A stretch of 33,209 nucleotides of DNA from JAVEDQ01 sp035468175 (lineage in GTDB: Bacteria > Actinomycetota > Actinomycetes > Frankiales > Frankiaceae): the NCBI GenBank assembly GCA_035468175.1, contig DATITC010000128.1, positions 1-33,209 of the forward strand, read 5' to 3'. The first letter of the stretch is position 1. Every line of letters starts with the position of its first letter. The position numbers and the translations under genes were made by a program. The notes beneath the pieces were generated by a model. That model did not search any database, was not told where the DNA came from, and was given only the letters and a program-made list of their open reading frames with translations. Shown one piece after another: positions 23,302 to 31,293 of this stretch.

Positions 23302-24515
23302 CCGGCCCGTCTCCGCTCCGCGTGGCCCTGCTGTCCCGCGAGTACCCACCGGCGGTCTACGGCGGGGCCGGAGTGCACGTGGAGTACCTGGCCCGCGAGC
23401 TGGCGCGGCGGGTGGACCTCACCGTGCACGCGTGGGGCTCGCCGGACGGCGCCGCGGCCCGGAGCCAGGGGCACGAGGCCTGGAGCGTCCTCGCCGGGGC
23501 GGCTCCGCACCTGGCGGCGCTGCGGGCGGTCTCCATCGATCTGTCGATGGCGGCCGCGGTCGACGGGGTCGACCTGGTGCACAGCCACACCTGGTACGCC
23601 AACCTCGGCGGGCACCTCGCCAAGCTGCTCTACGGCATCCCGCACGTCGCGACGGTGCACAGCCTCGAGCCGCTGCGGCCGTGGAAGGTCGAGCAGCTGG
23701 GAGGCGGCTACGCCCTGTCCAGCTGGTGCGAGCGGAGCGCGTTGGAGGCGGCCGACGCCGTGGTCGCCGTGTCGGCCGAGAACCGCCGCGACATTCTGCA
23801 GGTCTACCCGAGCGTGGACCCGGGCCGGGTCGGTGTCATCTACAACGGCATCGACGCCAACGAGTACACCCCCGACAGCGGCACCGACGTCCTCGAGCGC
23901 TACGGCGTGGATCCGGACCGGCCGATCGTGTTGTTCGTCGGCCGCATCACCCGGCAGAAGGGGGTCGGGCACCTGGCTCGCGCGGCCCGGTCGATCGACC
24001 CGTCCGCGCAGGTCGTGCTGTGCGCGGGCGCACCGGACAGCCCGGAGATCGAAGCGGAGGTCAGCGCCCTGGTCGAGGCCGCCGCCGCGGTCCGCCCGGT
24101 GCGGTGGATCCCGGGGATGCTCTCGGTACGCGAGAAGATCCAGTTGCTGTCGCACGCCACCGTCTTCGTCTGCCCCTCGATCTACGAGCCGCTCGGCATC
24201 GTCAACCTCGAAGCGATGGCCTGCGCCACCGCCGTCGTCGCCACCCGCACCGGCGGGATCCCGGAAGTGGTCGTGGACGGCGAGACCGGGCTGCTGGTAC
24301 CGCTCGAGATCGGGGACCCGTCGACCAGGGAGCCGGCCGATCCCGAGGCCTTCGCCGCCGCGCTCGCGGACGCGGTGAACCAGCTGTTGGCCGAAACAGC
24401 CCGGTCGGAGGCGTTCGGACGAGCCGGCCGGCAGCGGGCCCTGTCGTCGTTCTCCTGGTCCTCCATCGCGGACCAGGTGATCGACCTCTACCGCGGCCTG
24501 GTCAACTCGGGCTGA
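23298..24515 (+). CDS. glgM: GT4 glycosyltransferase GlgM-like (alpha-maltose-1-phosphate synthase/glycogen synthase)
   Basis: 405-aa GT-B, GT4-family enzyme. The closest known proteins (Rv1212c type, often labelled GlgA) use ADP-glucose to make maltose-1-phosphate or extend glycogen. The N-terminal glycine loop is YPPAVYGGAGVHVEYL; HSHTWYANLGGHLAKLL and SLEPLRPWKVEQLGGGY are typical of the group; the nucleotide-sugar half has VGRITRQKG and the PSIYEPLGIVNLEAMAC segment with the E-x7-E motif. Start GTG at 23298 overlaps the glgC stop as GTGA, so ADP-glucose maker and user are co-translated. No glgE, glgB or treS is in the window. A small hairpin follows. Confidence 0.94.
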   Translation: MTGPSPLRVALLSREYPPAVYGGAGVHVEYLARELARRVDLTVHAWGSPDGAAARSQGHEAWSVLAGAAPHLAALRAVSIDLSMAAAVDGVDLVHSHTWYANLGGHLAKLLYGIPHVATVHSLEPLRPWKVEQLGGGYALSSWCERSALEAADAVVAVSAENRRDILQVYPSVDPGRVGVIYNGIDANEYTPDSGTDVLERYGVDPDRPIVLFVGRITRQKGVGHLARAARSIDPSAQVVLCAGAPDSPEIEAEVSALVEAAAAVRPVRWIPGMLSVREKIQLLSHATVFVCPSIYEPLGIVNLEAMACATAVVATRTGGIPEVVVDGETGLLVPLEIGDPSTREPADPEAFAAALADAVNQLLAETARSEAFGRAGRQRALSSFSWSSIADQVIDLYRGLVNSG

Positions 24516-24523
24516 ACCGTCGA

Positions 24524-24538
24524 GCTGAGCCGCTCAGC
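24524..24538. terminator. Small hairpin between glgM and the ApbE-like gene
   Basis: GCTGAG (24524-24529) and CTCAGC (24533-24538) pair with a three-base CCG loop. It sits 8 bases after the glgM stop and immediately before the stop of the convergent gene at 24541. The stem is short and there is no U-tract, so it is a weak candidate. Confidence 0.35.
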
Positions 24539-24540
24539 CG

Positions 24541-25080
24541 TCACGCAGTGCTGGCCAGCAGTCCCGGTTGCCCCGCCGCCGACAGGCCGCTCCACGACCC
24601 CACCGGCCGGGCCTGGTCGCAGGCGTCGACCAGGAGTCCCGGCACCCCGGCGGTCCCGAGAACCGCCTCCGCATCGGGGCCCGCCGCCAGGACGGTCGCA
24701 GCCAGCAGCTCTGCCTCCCACGCCTGCGGCGCGACCACGCTGACCGCGACGAAGTCCTCACTCGACGGGTTGGCCATCGTCGCGACGGCGCCCTCCTGCA
24801 GCTGGAGGACGGCGATGGCGAAGTGCCCGCGCGGATGCGCCACCACCGTCAGCCAGCCGTCCCCGGTCGGCGAGGTCCCGGCGACCCGCACGATCCCGTC
24901 GAGCTGGACGAGCACGCCGGTCGCCCCCTCGTCCATCAGGTCCTCGACCACCTCATCGACGGCCAGCCCGGGTGGACGGCGGGTACGCAGCTCGTTCAGC
25001 CGGGTTCGTCCGTACTCCACCAGCTCGGGATGACCGACGACGAACAGATGCGTCTCGAGCGGGTGGGAACGGATGAGCAT
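24541..25080 (-). CDS. Short ApbE-like (FAD:protein FMN transferase-related) protein
   Basis: 179 aa. The segment VRVAGTSPTGDGWLTVVAHP, then LQEGAVATMANPSSEDF and VSVVAPQAWEAELLAATVLAAGP, matches in order the C-terminal part of ApbE flavin transferases (Gly-Asp-Val-Arg sugar region, GAVATSG, then VSV.AP...A). The usual N-terminal half (about 100 residues) is missing, and the His-Ile-(I/V)-Asp-Pro metal segment after GAVAT is replaced. It is thus probably not an active transferase, or has a new role. ATG at 25080 has a good GGAGG 6 bases upstream, so the short form looks intended. It converges on glgM. Alternative: an unrelated actinobacterial hypothetical protein. Confidence 0.72.
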   Translation of the reverse strand: MLIRSHPLETHLFVVGHPELVEYGRTRLNELRTRRPPGLAVDEVVEDLMDEGATGVLVQLDGIVRVAGTSPTGDGWLTVVAHPRGHFAIAVLQLQEGAVATMANPSSEDFVAVSVVAPQAWEAELLAATVLAAGPDAEAVLGTAGVPGLLVDACDQARPVGSWSGLSAAGQPGLLASTA

Positions 25081-25183
25081 GACGAACCTCCGGGTCGGGC
25101 TCAGGTGCTGGCTGTCGGCTGCGGCGTCGGGCTGACAACCTCACCTTCGGCCGCAACCCTGTGCTCCGTTCGGCAATCCCCTG

Positions 25184-25570
25184 TCAGTCCACTGGGAGCC
25201 CGTCCGCCGTCCAGCCGACCCGGATCTCGTGGCGTCCCTCCGGCACGGCCAGCGGCTTCCCGGCGACGCCCGGCTCCGTGTGAAACAGGGGACCGGGCTG
25301 CACGGGCGCATGGGCCGACGCGGAGGCTTTGGTGACGGATTGGCTGCCGGACCACGAGGACGAGATGGCCAAGCGACGGAGCATCGCAGCCTTCGAGCGG
25401 GGCTGGACCCGACGAGAGACCGCGCTGAAGCCGAGACCTACGGGATAGTCCCAGGCGCCTAGCGCGACGCGGGTCAGCCCCGCCGGTACAACATGGACGA
25501 GCCTGTCCAACCCGCCGCAGCGTCCGATCAGGACGACCCAACCAATAGCGAGCTGCACCAGCTCGCCCAC
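25184..25570 (-). CDS. Possible hypothetical protein
   Basis: Reading of 128 aa from GTG at 25570 with reasonably GC-biased third positions. The last part, with PLAVPEGRHEIRVGWTADG, looks protein-like, and the middle contains RRLAISSSWSGSQSVTK. No domain is recognised, no good ribosome site precedes the start, and another start may be used. It lies in a loose 770-base stretch between the ApbE-like gene and the YihY gene; the remainder of that stretch (25081-25183, 25571-25851) shows no convincing gene. Confidence 0.35.
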   Translation of the reverse strand: MGELVQLAIGWVVLIGRCGGLDRLVHVVPAGLTRVALGAWDYPVGLGFSAVSRRVQPRSKAAMLRRLAISSSWSGSQSVTKASASAHAPVQPGPLFHTEPGVAGKPLAVPEGRHEIRVGWTADGLPVD

Positions 25571-25851
25571 TTCCGTCGCATGATCGAGCTCGACGACAGC
25601 ACGGCGCCCCCAGCAGATCCAGGCAAACCCGGACTGCCCCCGATCGCTCCTCGGTCCAGTTGATCAATCCGGCACACACTGCACCAAGGGTGACCCGGTG
25701 CCGATGATCAGCCTGACGGCCTCCAGATCGAAGGCGTGAGCGCACGACCATGCCGATGAGCGGGTGCCCATGACGAGCCGTCCTGATCTGCGGCGCGCAG
25801 CCGACGCACCGGAACTACGCTGTGCTGACCTCTCGCCGAAAGGCCCTGGCA

Positions 25852-26925
25852 GTGCAGCAGCAAGACCCCGGCTCCCATGCGATCGGCGACCAGCGCACGG
25901 AAGTCGACGAGCACGACCGAACCCACTCGCGGCTCACGGGGGCGTTGCGGGAGCGGGCGAGCCGCCTGCGCGTTCGCCTTGAGCCCTACGAGAAAGTGCC
26001 GGTCTTCAACGTGGCGCTGCGTACGTTCGACATCGACCGGGAGTCCGGGGGTGCTGTCGCCAGTTCGGCCATCGCGTTCCGCATGTTCCTGTTCTTCGTG
26101 CCGATGCTCTTACTTGTAGTGGGAATCGGGGGATTTCTCTCCAGCCTCGTGAGCCCCTCGTCCGTGGAGAAAGCCACCGGAGTATCGGGGGGTTTGGCAC
26201 AAGCTTTCAGAGAAGCGTTGCAACAACCGGGTGTGACTCGAACTCTCGCCGTCGTTTTCGGCCTGTTCGGCACGCTGAGTGCCGGCCGGTCGCTCGGCCG
26301 TGTGCTGTTCATCGCCAGCTCGCTGTCGTGGCAGGAGCCGATCCGGCGACGGGCACCGTTGCGCACGGCCGGAGCGATCGCCTGTCTGATCGTGGGAATG
26401 GCTTTCGCGGCCGTCATCGTGAATAGGCTGCGCCAGCACTTCGGATTCGCGGTAGCGAGCCTGTCCTTCTTGCCGTTGGTGGGCTTGTACGCGGTCGCCT
26501 GGTTGCTGGTGTTGCAGCTGTTGCCGCGACGAACTCCCGACCCGGGTGCCTCGCTGCCCGGTGCCGCGTTGATGGGGTTGACGCTCGCGGCGTTGCAAGT
26601 GTTCAGCGAGCTGTACCTTCCGGACCGATTCGACCGTGCAAGCCAGCTGTACGGCGCAATCGGCACGACCGTCGTCACGCTCGGCTGGTTCTTCATCCTT
26701 GGACGCGCGGCCGTCATCAGCATCGAGTTAAATGCTGCCGTTTATCGGGTGTACGGAAGCATCTCCCAGTTCATCTTCGCCCTGCCAGTGCTGCGGATCC
26801 TGCCCCGCCGGTCGTCAAGGTTTCGCCGGTTCTTCGATTCAGATGGTGAACGGCGGCAGACATCACAGGCCACTGCCAACGCTCAGAGTTCCGACGGGAC
26901 AGGCACATCCGCGGATCGCGACTGA
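25852..26925 (+). CDS. YihY/BrkB-family membrane protein
   Basis: 357 aa from GTG 25852 (AAAGG 9 bases upstream; GTG 25822 is an alternative adding 10 residues). A hydrophilic N-terminus of about 60 residues is followed by six membrane segments, including AFRMFLFFVPMLLLVVGIGG, TLAVVFGLFGTLSAGRSL, IACLIVGMAFAAVIV, LPLVGLYAVAWLLVLQLL and IGTTVVTLGWFFILGRAAV. The last is followed by ELNAAVYR, the usual end of the family core. YihY/BrkB proteins (PF03631) were once called ribonuclease BN by mistake; true function is unsettled. The C-terminal 45 residues are polar and Ser/Thr/Arg-rich. Base composition here is less GC-rich than to the left. Confidence 0.87.
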   Translation: MQQQDPGSHAIGDQRTEVDEHDRTHSRLTGALRERASRLRVRLEPYEKVPVFNVALRTFDIDRESGGAVASSAIAFRMFLFFVPMLLLVVGIGGFLSSLVSPSSVEKATGVSGGLAQAFREALQQPGVTRTLAVVFGLFGTLSAGRSLGRVLFIASSLSWQEPIRRRAPLRTAGAIACLIVGMAFAAVIVNRLRQHFGFAVASLSFLPLVGLYAVAWLLVLQLLPRRTPDPGASLPGAALMGLTLAALQVFSELYLPDRFDRASQLYGAIGTTVVTLGWFFILGRAAVISIELNAAVYRVYGSISQFIFALPVLRILPRRSSRFRRFFDSDGERRQTSQATANAQSSDGTGTSADRD

Positions 26926-27300
26926 CAGCGCCTGCGCCGTCGACTTCGCACCAGGAGACTGGGATGAGGCAACCGTGGTGAACGACACCGGGCACGATGC
27001 CACCGTCTACGCGTGCGACAACGCTTCCTGCTCAGTTGGCCTCAACGGCAAACTGGTTCGGCCCACTCGACGGCCTCGCAGCCTTTCGAAATATGCGGTC
27101 CATCCTCGCTCGGTTTGAAGGACCGGCGGTCAGGTCTGCTCATCGGGTGCCTGCCCCTACCGGCTGGGGACCCACCGAAGTCCAAGCCTCCGCCGTTAAG
27201 CGTCAGCAGACGAACAACTTGTCCTGGTGCTTCCGGCGCGCCGGTCATCCCGAAGGTCGACTGACGGCTCCGCTCCCTGGGAGACGCAGGTCGGAACGCC
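26926..27300. other. Stretch without an intact gene; protein-like fragment
   Basis: After the YihY stop, one plus frame (about 26930-27118) reads APGDWDEATVVNDTGHDA, then TVYACDNASCS, before losing sense. This has the look of an exported protein with a Cys pair, but it has no start or upstream signal peptide. I take it as an eroded fragment. Nothing else supportable is seen up to the repeats at 27307. Confidence 0.25.
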
Positions 27301-27306
27301 CTAGAG

Positions 27307-27384
27307 GATCACCGGCATATCGGCACTTCTCGCTCCCCGGTACCCACGCGACGCGTTGTGACGGACGTCGATCACCGGCATATC
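27307..27384. repeat. Direct repeat of GATCACCGGCATATC, 63 bases apart
   Basis: Identical 15-base copies at 27307-27321 and 27370-27384, each followed by a related CACTTC/TACTTC sequence. On the minus strand each reads GATATGCCGGTGATC and contains an ATG codon. They lie 46-124 bases downstream of relE, in sequence with no intact gene. Confidence 0.85.
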
Positions 27385-27430
27385 CGTACTTCGCAAGCGA
27401 TCCCGACGAGCAGTCGCTGCGATAACCCAC

Positions 27431-27703
27431 TTACCGGCGGCGGTAGACGTCTCGCCGGTGATCGATGACGGTGACGACGACGCGACGGCGCTGTTCGTCG
27501 ATGCGGTAGACAACGCGGAAGTCGCCTCGGCGTGCCGCGTGCAGTCCGGTCAGTTCCAGACCCAGTTCGCGCCCAACTCGCTGTGGATTGTCCGCAAGCC
27601 CCCCATAGACGAACTCGACGACGGTGGTGGCCGCCTTCTCGGGCAACCTCGCCAGATCCCGCTTTGCCGTGGGCGCCCACTCGACTCCGTAGGCGCCCGG
27701 CAT
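27431..27703 (-). CDS. relE: RelE/ParE-family toxin
   Basis: 90-aa toxin of the RelE superfamily, probably an mRNA endonuclease acting at the ribosome. The family pattern is YGVEWAPTAKRDLARLP at the N-terminus, ELTGLHAARRGDFRVVYRI in the centre and VIDHRRDVYRR at the end, with the basic and aromatic residues expected for RNA cleavage. ATG at 27703 overlaps the antitoxin stop as TGATG, the normal antitoxin-first order. A TTG one codon upstream (27706) is possible. It is the last gene of the pair. Full length and apparently intact. Confidence 0.92.
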   Translation of the reverse strand: MPGAYGVEWAPTAKRDLARLPEKAATTVVEFVYGGLADNPQRVGRELGLELTGLHAARRGDFRVVYRIDEQRRRVVVTVIDHRRDVYRRR

Positions 27704-27993
27704 CAAGACCTCTGGGTGATCAGCGCAAGGGCGTCGTCTTTCGCCAGTTCTTCGGCTTGCCCCGCGGCTGTCTCCGCTTCAGCCTTACGGATGCGTCGCA
27801 GAAGCTTCGGGTCGGACAGGATGTCGAGGGTCTCTTCGAGGGCCTCGAGATCTTCGATGCTGATGACCACGGCAGCAGGGCGACCGTACTTGGTGATCAC
27901 AACTCGGCCGTGCTCCCGCTCGAGACGGTCAACGACTTCGGACAGCCGGTTCTTCAGGTCCGCCAGAGGCATGTGCTCTGCCGACGATGTCAT
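27703..27993 (-). CDS. Phd/YefM-family antitoxin
   Basis: 96-aa antitoxin. The N-terminal Phd/YefM DNA-binding fold reads MPLADLKNRLSEVVDRLE, then VVITKYGRPAAVVISIEDLEAL. The C-terminal acidic/Ala-rich part (about residues 55-96) should wrap the RelE toxin. ATG at 27993 is used; the reading extends to GTG codons further upstream (28011, 28023), one of which could be the true start. It lies directly before relE with a TGATG overlap. Members of the family repress their own promoter; direct repeats lie at the start of the gene. Confidence 0.92.
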   Translation of the reverse strand: MTSSAEHMPLADLKNRLSEVVDRLEREHGRVVITKYGRPAAVVISIEDLEALEETLDILSDPKLLRRIRKAEAETAAGQAEELAKDDALALITQRS

Positions 27994-28012
27994 AGCCACA
28001 AGTCTAGCCACA
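27993..28012. promoter_or_regulatory. Direct repeat TAGCCACA at the antitoxin start (candidate autoregulatory site)
   Basis: TAGCCACA occurs at 27993-28000 and 28005-28012, a 12-base spacing. It touches the antitoxin start codon, where a Phd/YefM dimer could bind and also block translation. Support is positional only; operators of this family are more often palindromic. Confidence 0.3.
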
Positions 28013-28044
28013 TCGGCTGACACGGCAATGCGCGAGAACGCCGG

Positions 28045-28356
28045 CTACCGCGCGAGCGGACGTCCGCGATTGGCAATCACAGCGCGAACCGTTCCACGGG
28101 GGGCCGCCGATGAAGACGACGTCGGCAACGGGGATGGGGATGGGGAGCGTTCGTCGAACGCGACCTGGCGGATGCGGAGCGGCGTTCGTCCCCAGTGCCC
28201 TGATTCTTGGCCGAAGAGTTCCGCCAGAGCGGCACCGACCACAGACGCGAAGTGCACGAGGAAGAACCGATACCACGCTGTCGTTCCTTCTCGTCGCTCA
28301 CCCGGAGGGGGCAGGCGTCGCAGGCGACCCGGAATCTTGGGCGAGCTGTTACTCAC
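28045..28356 (-). CDS. Doubtful small ORF in a gene-poor stretch
   Basis: 103 codons from GTG at 28356, with a central part that reads TTAWYRFFLVHFASVVGAAL, LAELFGQESGHWG and PLRIRQVAFDE. Third-position bias is only moderate and there is no Shine-Dalgarno. No family is recognised. The 405 bases between the antitoxin (27993) and the lipoprotein stop (28399) otherwise contain nothing I can support, so this may be a real lineage-specific gene or an eroded one. Confidence 0.25.
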   Translation of the reverse strand: MSNSSPKIPGRLRRLPPPGERREGTTAWYRFFLVHFASVVGAALAELFGQESGHWGRTPLRIRQVAFDERSPSPSPLPTSSSSAAPRGTVRAVIANRGRPLAR

Positions 28357-28398
28357 GCGGCCAGGAGCAGGGGCCGCTTTCCCGCGACCACGGGCTGG

Positions 28399-29145
28399 TC
28401 AGGCGCTTCCGGTGGTCGGGGCCTTGGCGGCCTGTTGGGGGCTGACGGCTCCGGGTGGTGCGGTGATCGGCTGCGGCTGGCCGTAACCGGTGAAGTTCAG
28501 GCTGCCTTTGCTGGGTCCGTTTTCGGTCACCTGCAGCGGTAGTGGCGCTCCGGTGTTGGCCACGGCAAGCTGCGACCCGTCCTGCTGGGTGACCAGGACC
28601 GCCTTCTGGCCGTCGACGGAGCCCGTGGTCACGCCGGGCTTGAGCGGCGAGTCGGCCGCATTCAGCGAGGCGGCGATCCCCTGCAGGGTCAGCGAGCTGA
28701 CATTGCCCGCCATGGAGGCGTCCTGCACCAGCCACTTGTTCGCCAGCTTCGGTGCCGCAGCAGGTCCGACGGTCTTGGCCCAGAACTGTTCGGGGGCCTT
28801 GACGTAGAGCTTCCCGCCGGTCTTGACGATGTTCAGGGTCACGCCGGCGTCCTGCACGGTTCCGGCGGTGTCCTCGCCCTGGAACTGAACGTCCAGCGTC
28901 TCCGTCTGGCCCTGCTTGGTCATCGTCCCCTTGACGTGCACCGCCTGCGCGTTGAACAGAGCCGACTTCGCATCCGAAAGCACCTGCTGCGCCGGCTTGG
29001 ACTGCTCGCCGTTCAACCCCGCTGCCGCGGAGGCCGAGCTGGCACCGGAGCTTCCGCTCGGCGCAGCCTTCGTACCCGGGCTGCTGCCGCAACCCGCCAA
29101 CCCCACCGCGGCCAACGCAACGATCGGGACAACGACTTTGTTCAT
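28399..29145 (-). CDS. LppX/LprAFG-like lipoprotein
   Basis: 248-aa exported lipoprotein. The signal peptide MNKVVVPIVALAAVGLAGC ends in the lipobox LAGC (Cys19), followed by a Ser/Gly/Ala-rich linker to about residue 45. The domain has QVLSDAKSALFNAQAVHVKG, KLYVKAPEQFW and the later DGSQLAVANTGAPLPLQV, in the order seen in the LppX/LprAFG fold. Mycobacterial members carry hydrophobic ligands such as glycolipids across the envelope. ATG at 29145 has GGAGG 5 bases upstream. No efflux transporter is adjacent, unlike lprG next to Rv1410c. The C-terminus (PITAPPGAVSPQQAAK) is Pro/Ala-rich. Confidence 0.88.
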   Translation of the reverse strand: MNKVVVPIVALAAVGLAGCGSSPGTKAAPSGSSGASSASAAAGLNGEQSKPAQQVLSDAKSALFNAQAVHVKGTMTKQGQTETLDVQFQGEDTAGTVQDAGVTLNIVKTGGKLYVKAPEQFWAKTVGPAAAPKLANKWLVQDASMAGNVSSLTLQGIAASLNAADSPLKPGVTTGSVDGQKAVLVTQQDGSQLAVANTGAPLPLQVTENGPSKGSLNFTGYGQPQPITAPPGAVSPQQAAKAPTTGSA

Positions 29146-29302
29146 GCACCCTCCAGGCGCCACACCGACTGCACGGACCAAGACCCTTTACGGCTAACCG
29201 GTTCGCCCCTCCGAACGTGACGAGGCACTGCGAGAAGTCTTGCGCGGGCGCAGAGCCGAGATCAGACCGCTTGTCGACCATGACCCCCTTGACAAGGATC
29301 AC

Positions 29303-29709
29303 CTACATATCGCCGGATACGGAGCGATCCAAGCGCGGGGCGAAAGGCGGCCGAAAGTTAGCTACTCCGGGCTGCTGAAGCTGGGCGGAACATGGTCGTC
29401 GTCTGCGGGAGGCCCTGCCTGCAACATCCAGTTGCGCGCGCTTCAGCCGGTCGGTCCAGCTGGCGCCGACTCCCTCTGCTCGCCGAAACTGGAGAGGAGG
29501 ACCGCCACGCGCCGCGGCGTCACTCCACCAGACCTCGACTTCTGACGCCGCTTCGAGCCAAGCGCGGAGGTCGTGGCGCCGGTCGGGCACTGAGAACTCG
29601 CCGGAACGTACGGCCAGCGGTAGTCGGCCGCAACAGGGTGGTCCTCGAACCAACGCTTGTCATGCCAGAAGACTCGATGCTGCAGCTTCCGCTGTTCCTC
29701 TCCCGTCAT
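29303..29709 (-). pseudogene. Hypothetical protein gene broken by a one-base frameshift
   Basis: From ATG 29709 the first frame reads KLQHRVFWHDKRWFEDHP then DYRWPYVP. Near 29600-29604 the sense passes to the next frame and continues GEFSVPDRRHDLRAWLEA then ASEVEVWWSDAAARGG, ending at 29303. Inserting one G at CCGGCG restores one frame. The joined protein would be about 135 aa. No family is recognised; the aromatic-rich start looks like a conserved actinobacterial hypothetical protein. The C-terminal 50 residues are Arg-rich and may be out of the true frame. Lesion could be real or a consensus error. Confidence 0.45.
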
Positions 29710-29833
29710 ACGAGCAGTTTGACCCCTGTTCGATCCTCGCGATATCGCCGGCTACCGCGCGGCTGTACGGTCACACCCTCGGTCAGCCGCAGATGCGCTG
29801 CTGGAGGGCGGAACAAGATGGTCTCAACGACAG

Positions 29834-30127
29834 ATGGACCCCGATAAGTCGAAGCATCAAACCCCCCCGGAGCCTCTACCGAGAAATACTCACAGCTTCC
29901 CGGAGAGGCTGGCGCGCGCCACCGAAATGGCACCTAGCTTTCTCGGCCTCACGTGGGACGAAGCGCAACAGCTCGCCGTCGATCTGCACCTGACGGTCCG
30001 CACGCCCCGCGTCCGGCGGCTCGCCGGAGGCGGCACCGTCGCCCTGTTCTCGTTGGACCTGCGGCCCAACCGGATCAACGTCACCCTGGACGCTGAAGAC
30101 CGCATCAACAGGGCCGACGCCGGCTAG
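29834..30127 (+). CDS. Small protein with peptidase-inhibitor-I78-like C-terminus
   Basis: 97 aa. Residues 34-97 read SFLGLTWDEAQQLAVDLHL, VRTPRVRRLAGGG and LDLRPNRINVTLDAEDRI. The pattern GL...EA...A......R..........D.RP.RINV..D....I..A..G matches small I78-family and related proteins of actinobacteria, which have a potato-inhibitor-I-type fold. The first 30 residues are polar and probably unstructured, and there is no signal peptide, so an intracellular or non-inhibitory role is possible. ATG 29834 has no clear ribosome site; ATG 29927 would give only the domain. Neighbours are unrelated. Confidence 0.6.
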   Translation: MDPDKSKHQTPPEPLPRNTHSFPERLARATEMAPSFLGLTWDEAQQLAVDLHLTVRTPRVRRLAGGGTVALFSLDLRPNRINVTLDAEDRINRADAG

Positions 30128-30138
30128 ATGCGCCGCAC

Positions 30139-30378
30139 CTATATCTCGTCGGCGCCGCCACAGAACCACGTCCCTCCTGCTGAACCTGTCCGGTATCGCC
30201 GGATCCCGCTCGGGCGGGCATCGGGGAACGCGCACTTTCCAGATGTGTGGACCTGGCCCACGCCGCCCCGGCTACACCTGACGCCGGCAAACACGGCGGC
30301 GGCAATGCCTATGCATAAGGCGACGAGAACGGATCGGCAGCGCCCAGCCCGGTCGGCCGGCACGGCGAGCGCCGCCAA
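30139..30378 (-). CDS. Possible small membrane-anchored protein
   Basis: 79 codons from TTG at 30378, with one hydrophobic segment (SVLVALCIGIAAAVFAGV) after a basic flank, then a short Cys-containing tail (KCAFPD, GTWFCGG). Codon third positions are fairly GC-rich. No ribosome site is evident and no homologue is known to me. It is the only plausible gene in the 394 bases between the I78-like gene and the TetR gene. The sequence 30420-30485 has two copies of GGCTACGGCCGG but no gene. Confidence 0.3.
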   Translation of the reverse strand: MAALAVPADRAGRCRSVLVALCIGIAAAVFAGVRCSRGGVGQVHTSGKCAFPDARPSGIRRYRTGSAGGTWFCGGADEI

Positions 30379-30521
30379 CCCGGTGCGGTCCGGCGCGCTG
30401 GGCGAAGTAAGCGCGTTCGGAGCGCCTCAAGGCGGCGGGCTACGGCCGGCGCAATGGCCGACCTTCGCCGGCTACGGCCGGTCCGAGCGGACGCCGTGTT
30501 GCCGTCGAGTCGGTGACGGCG

Positions 30522-31208
30522 TCACCGCCACCGGGAACTGTTCGCCTGCCCGGCCAGCCGGTCGAGATCGTCGGCGAGAATCCGCGCGGCGTCGGGGCGG
30601 CTGACGACGGGGAGGAGCGCGAACCGCAGCAGGTCGGCGAGTCGGGCCGGCAGTCCGGACCAGCTCGACTCGGCGTAGGAGTTGCTCTGCGTGCCGTAAT
30701 AGGCGGCGGTCAGCGTCCAGGCCAGCCGGTCCACGTCGACGTCCCCGGCGACCAGGCCCACGGTCTGCGCCTCGGCGAGGGTCGCAGCCCACCAGCGCGT
30801 CCAGAGCGGCGACAGGAACGGCAGCTGCAGCTGGTTGCTCTCCTCCAGCAGGCGTGTCGTGCCGCGGGCGCTCGGGTCGCGGCGGTAGGCGAGCGCGGCG
30901 TCGAGCAGCACCCGCGGGATGCGGCGCAGCGGGTCCGGTTCCTGCTCGGCCACCCGCCGCTGCAAGTCGACGAGCCACTCGTGGTAGCTGGCACAAACCG
31001 CCTGAGCGAGCTGCTCCTTGGTCGCGAAGTGGAAGTAGAAAGCGCCCTTGGTCAGCCCTACCCGTTCGGCCACGTCGCTGACGCTGACGTTGGCGAACCC
31101 GCGCTCGGCGAAAAGTTCTGCCGCTCCGGTCACGATCGCCTGCCGAGAGCGCGCGCCGCGGGAGGTGGTGGCCACCGGCTCACGGTACGACCGGCCACAC
31201 CGTCGCAT
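30522..31208 (-). CDS. TetR-family regulator (gamma-butyrolactone-receptor-like)
   Basis: 228 aa. The N-terminal helix-turn-helix spans about residues 20-65: RQAIVTGAAELFAERGFANV, SVSDVAERVGLTKGAFYFHF, ATKEQLAQAV. The GAFYFHF-x-x-KE(Q/A)LA form is common in ScbR/ArpA-type receptors, though ligand type cannot be read from the sequence. The C-terminal domain contains WTLTAAYYGTQSNSY, typical of this branch. ATG 31208 is used, with GAGGGG 9-10 bases upstream; GTG 31175 is possible. It diverges from the adenylate cyclase gene with 85 bases between, and may control it as well as itself. Confidence 0.88.
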   Translation of the reverse strand: MRRCGRSYREPVATTSRGARSRQAIVTGAAELFAERGFANVSVSDVAERVGLTKGAFYFHFATKEQLAQAVCASYHEWLVDLQRRVAEQEPDPLRRIPRVLLDAALAYRRDPSARGTTRLLEESNQLQLPFLSPLWTRWWAATLAEAQTVGLVAGDVDVDRLAWTLTAAYYGTQSNSYAESSWSGLPARLADLLRFALLPVVSRPDAARILADDLDRLAGQANSSRWR

Positions 31209-31293
31209 TGGCACGTCGCCCCTCGTAACGTCACGCAGGAGACTGATCCCGCCGTCCGAGACGGGCACGGGACAGCCCTGCGAAAGGTGTGCC

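Noticed and set aside
21457..23349. 630-codon minus-strand open frame
   Set aside because: Antisense to glgC and overlaps adk in another frame; shadow only.
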